DNA of 64,000 nucleotides, from assembly GCA_910577045.1 (NCBI GenBank), contig CAJTLB010000003.1, positions 62,001 through 126,000 of the forward strand. Reading direction: 5' to 3'. Shown here in pieces: positions 63,724 to 64,000 of the stretch (its first letter is position 1; each line of letters opens with the position of its first letter). The notes under the pieces were generated by a model. That model saw only the letters and a program-made list of their open reading frames with translations, had not been told where the DNA came from and did no database searches. The DNA is from an uncultured Lachnospiraceae bacterium (lineage in GTDB: Bacteria > Bacillota > Clostridia > Lachnospirales > Lachnospiraceae). A program made the position numbers and the translations under genes.

Positions 63724-64000
63724 ATGAAAAATTTTCAATCGTATAATGCAGAAAAGTACACTGAATCAAAATACAAAGAGGTGGAGGAAGGGATTTATCA
63801 GACCAAAGATCCATACAATATTTCAAAAGAAGATATTTATGTAACATCAGTAACCTTTGAGTTTGATCCAGAAAAGTACGAAGAAGAGGAAGCTTCCCCA
63901 AAAGATATGCCCCAGATTCCAATTGAAGCGATATTAGATGAGTTTGACTTGTTTGTTACAGACTTTTATGATGGCCTTAATAAAGATAGTGAGAAAACTT
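63724..64000 (+). CDS. Start of an unrecognised gene, cut by window end
   Basis: ATG 63724 after AAAGGAGACTGAAAA. The first 92 codons are visible: acidic and soluble, with MKNFQSYNAEKYTESKYKEV and FEFDPEKYEEEEASPKDMPQ, then LDEFDLFVTDFYDGLNKDS. No family recognised. It is divergent from the membrane AraC regulator with a shared gap of about 190 bases, and may be a target of that regulator. Full length cannot be seen. Confidence 0.7.
   Translation, partial: MKNFQSYNAEKYTESKYKEVEEGIYQTKDPYNISKEDIYVTSVTFEFDPEKYEEEEASPKDMPQIPIEAILDEFDLFVTDFYDGLNKDSEKT

Overview
The window reads as a chromosomal segment of a low-GC, anaerobic, spore-lineage Firmicute, most probably a motile member of the Lachnospiraceae. 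Supporting signs are the dnaX-ybaB-recR order, SpmB, a T-box-controlled metG, a flagellin/FliS pair, M56/BlaI pairs, GH13/GlgB glycan enzymes, choice-of-anchor A surface protein, and the families DUF5685 and DUF6240. No rRNA, tRNA, phage, transposase or CRISPR array was recognised. It is mostly ordinary chromosome with a few accessory patches.

Layout. 1-3846: phosphofructokinase, then the replication/repair run dnaX, ybaB, recR, with a structured repeat between ybaB and recR. 3884-9106: an orphan LytTR regulator, an unknown small protein, an autoregulated MarR with two MATE exporters, and SpmB. 9256-10978: an ECF sigma factor and its presumed membrane anti-sigma partner. 11010-17646 (minus strand): a hendecad-repeat membrane protein, a small alarmone synthetase, a compact four-gene set (flavodoxin, zinc-ribbon membrane protein, DUF5685, J-domain protein), an Rpn-family nuclease with a repeat tail, and an S1-domain protein. 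17809-21940: CBS-containing pyrophosphatase, flavin reductase, OLD-like ATPase/TOPRIM protein. 22145-26575: an AT-rich patch with two paralogous M56 sensor proteases, one with a BlaI repressor, plus small elements. 26729-36131: second copy of the structured repeat in front of a DHH phosphoesterase, ACT protein, hydrolase, D-2-hydroxyacid dehydrogenase, a two-component system and an aconitase-family hydratase. 36379-40315: TetR, GH13 hydrolase, GlgB. 40499-46418: a flagellar block (large protein with a FliK-like tail, lipoprotein, flagellin, FliS). 46462-55432: MarR, DUF885 lipoprotein, a large Ser/Thr/Glu-repeat surface protein, NusG-II and Gx transporter proteins, glutamate dehydrogenase, AAC(3)-family protein. 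55556-64000: AraC regulator, T-box plus metG, VanY peptidase, TatD, RsmA, a membrane AraC sensor and the start of an unknown divergent gene.

The strongest candidate for something not explained by standard annotation is the pair of about 155-nt elements at 3051-3207 and 26729-26885. They keep blocks of identical sequence while helices covary, and one segment can pair with either of two partners, as in a riboswitch-like or otherwise structured RNA. Other points are a DUF5685 gene whose family-conserved N-terminus begins at an ATA codon, a short transcript/peptide candidate in the AT-rich patch, a candidate small RNA at about 12283, M56 receptors lacking any visible penicillin-binding domain, and a FliK-like domain in an unnamed 937-residue protein. 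Family names rest on motif recognition by eye; no database search or folding program was run.
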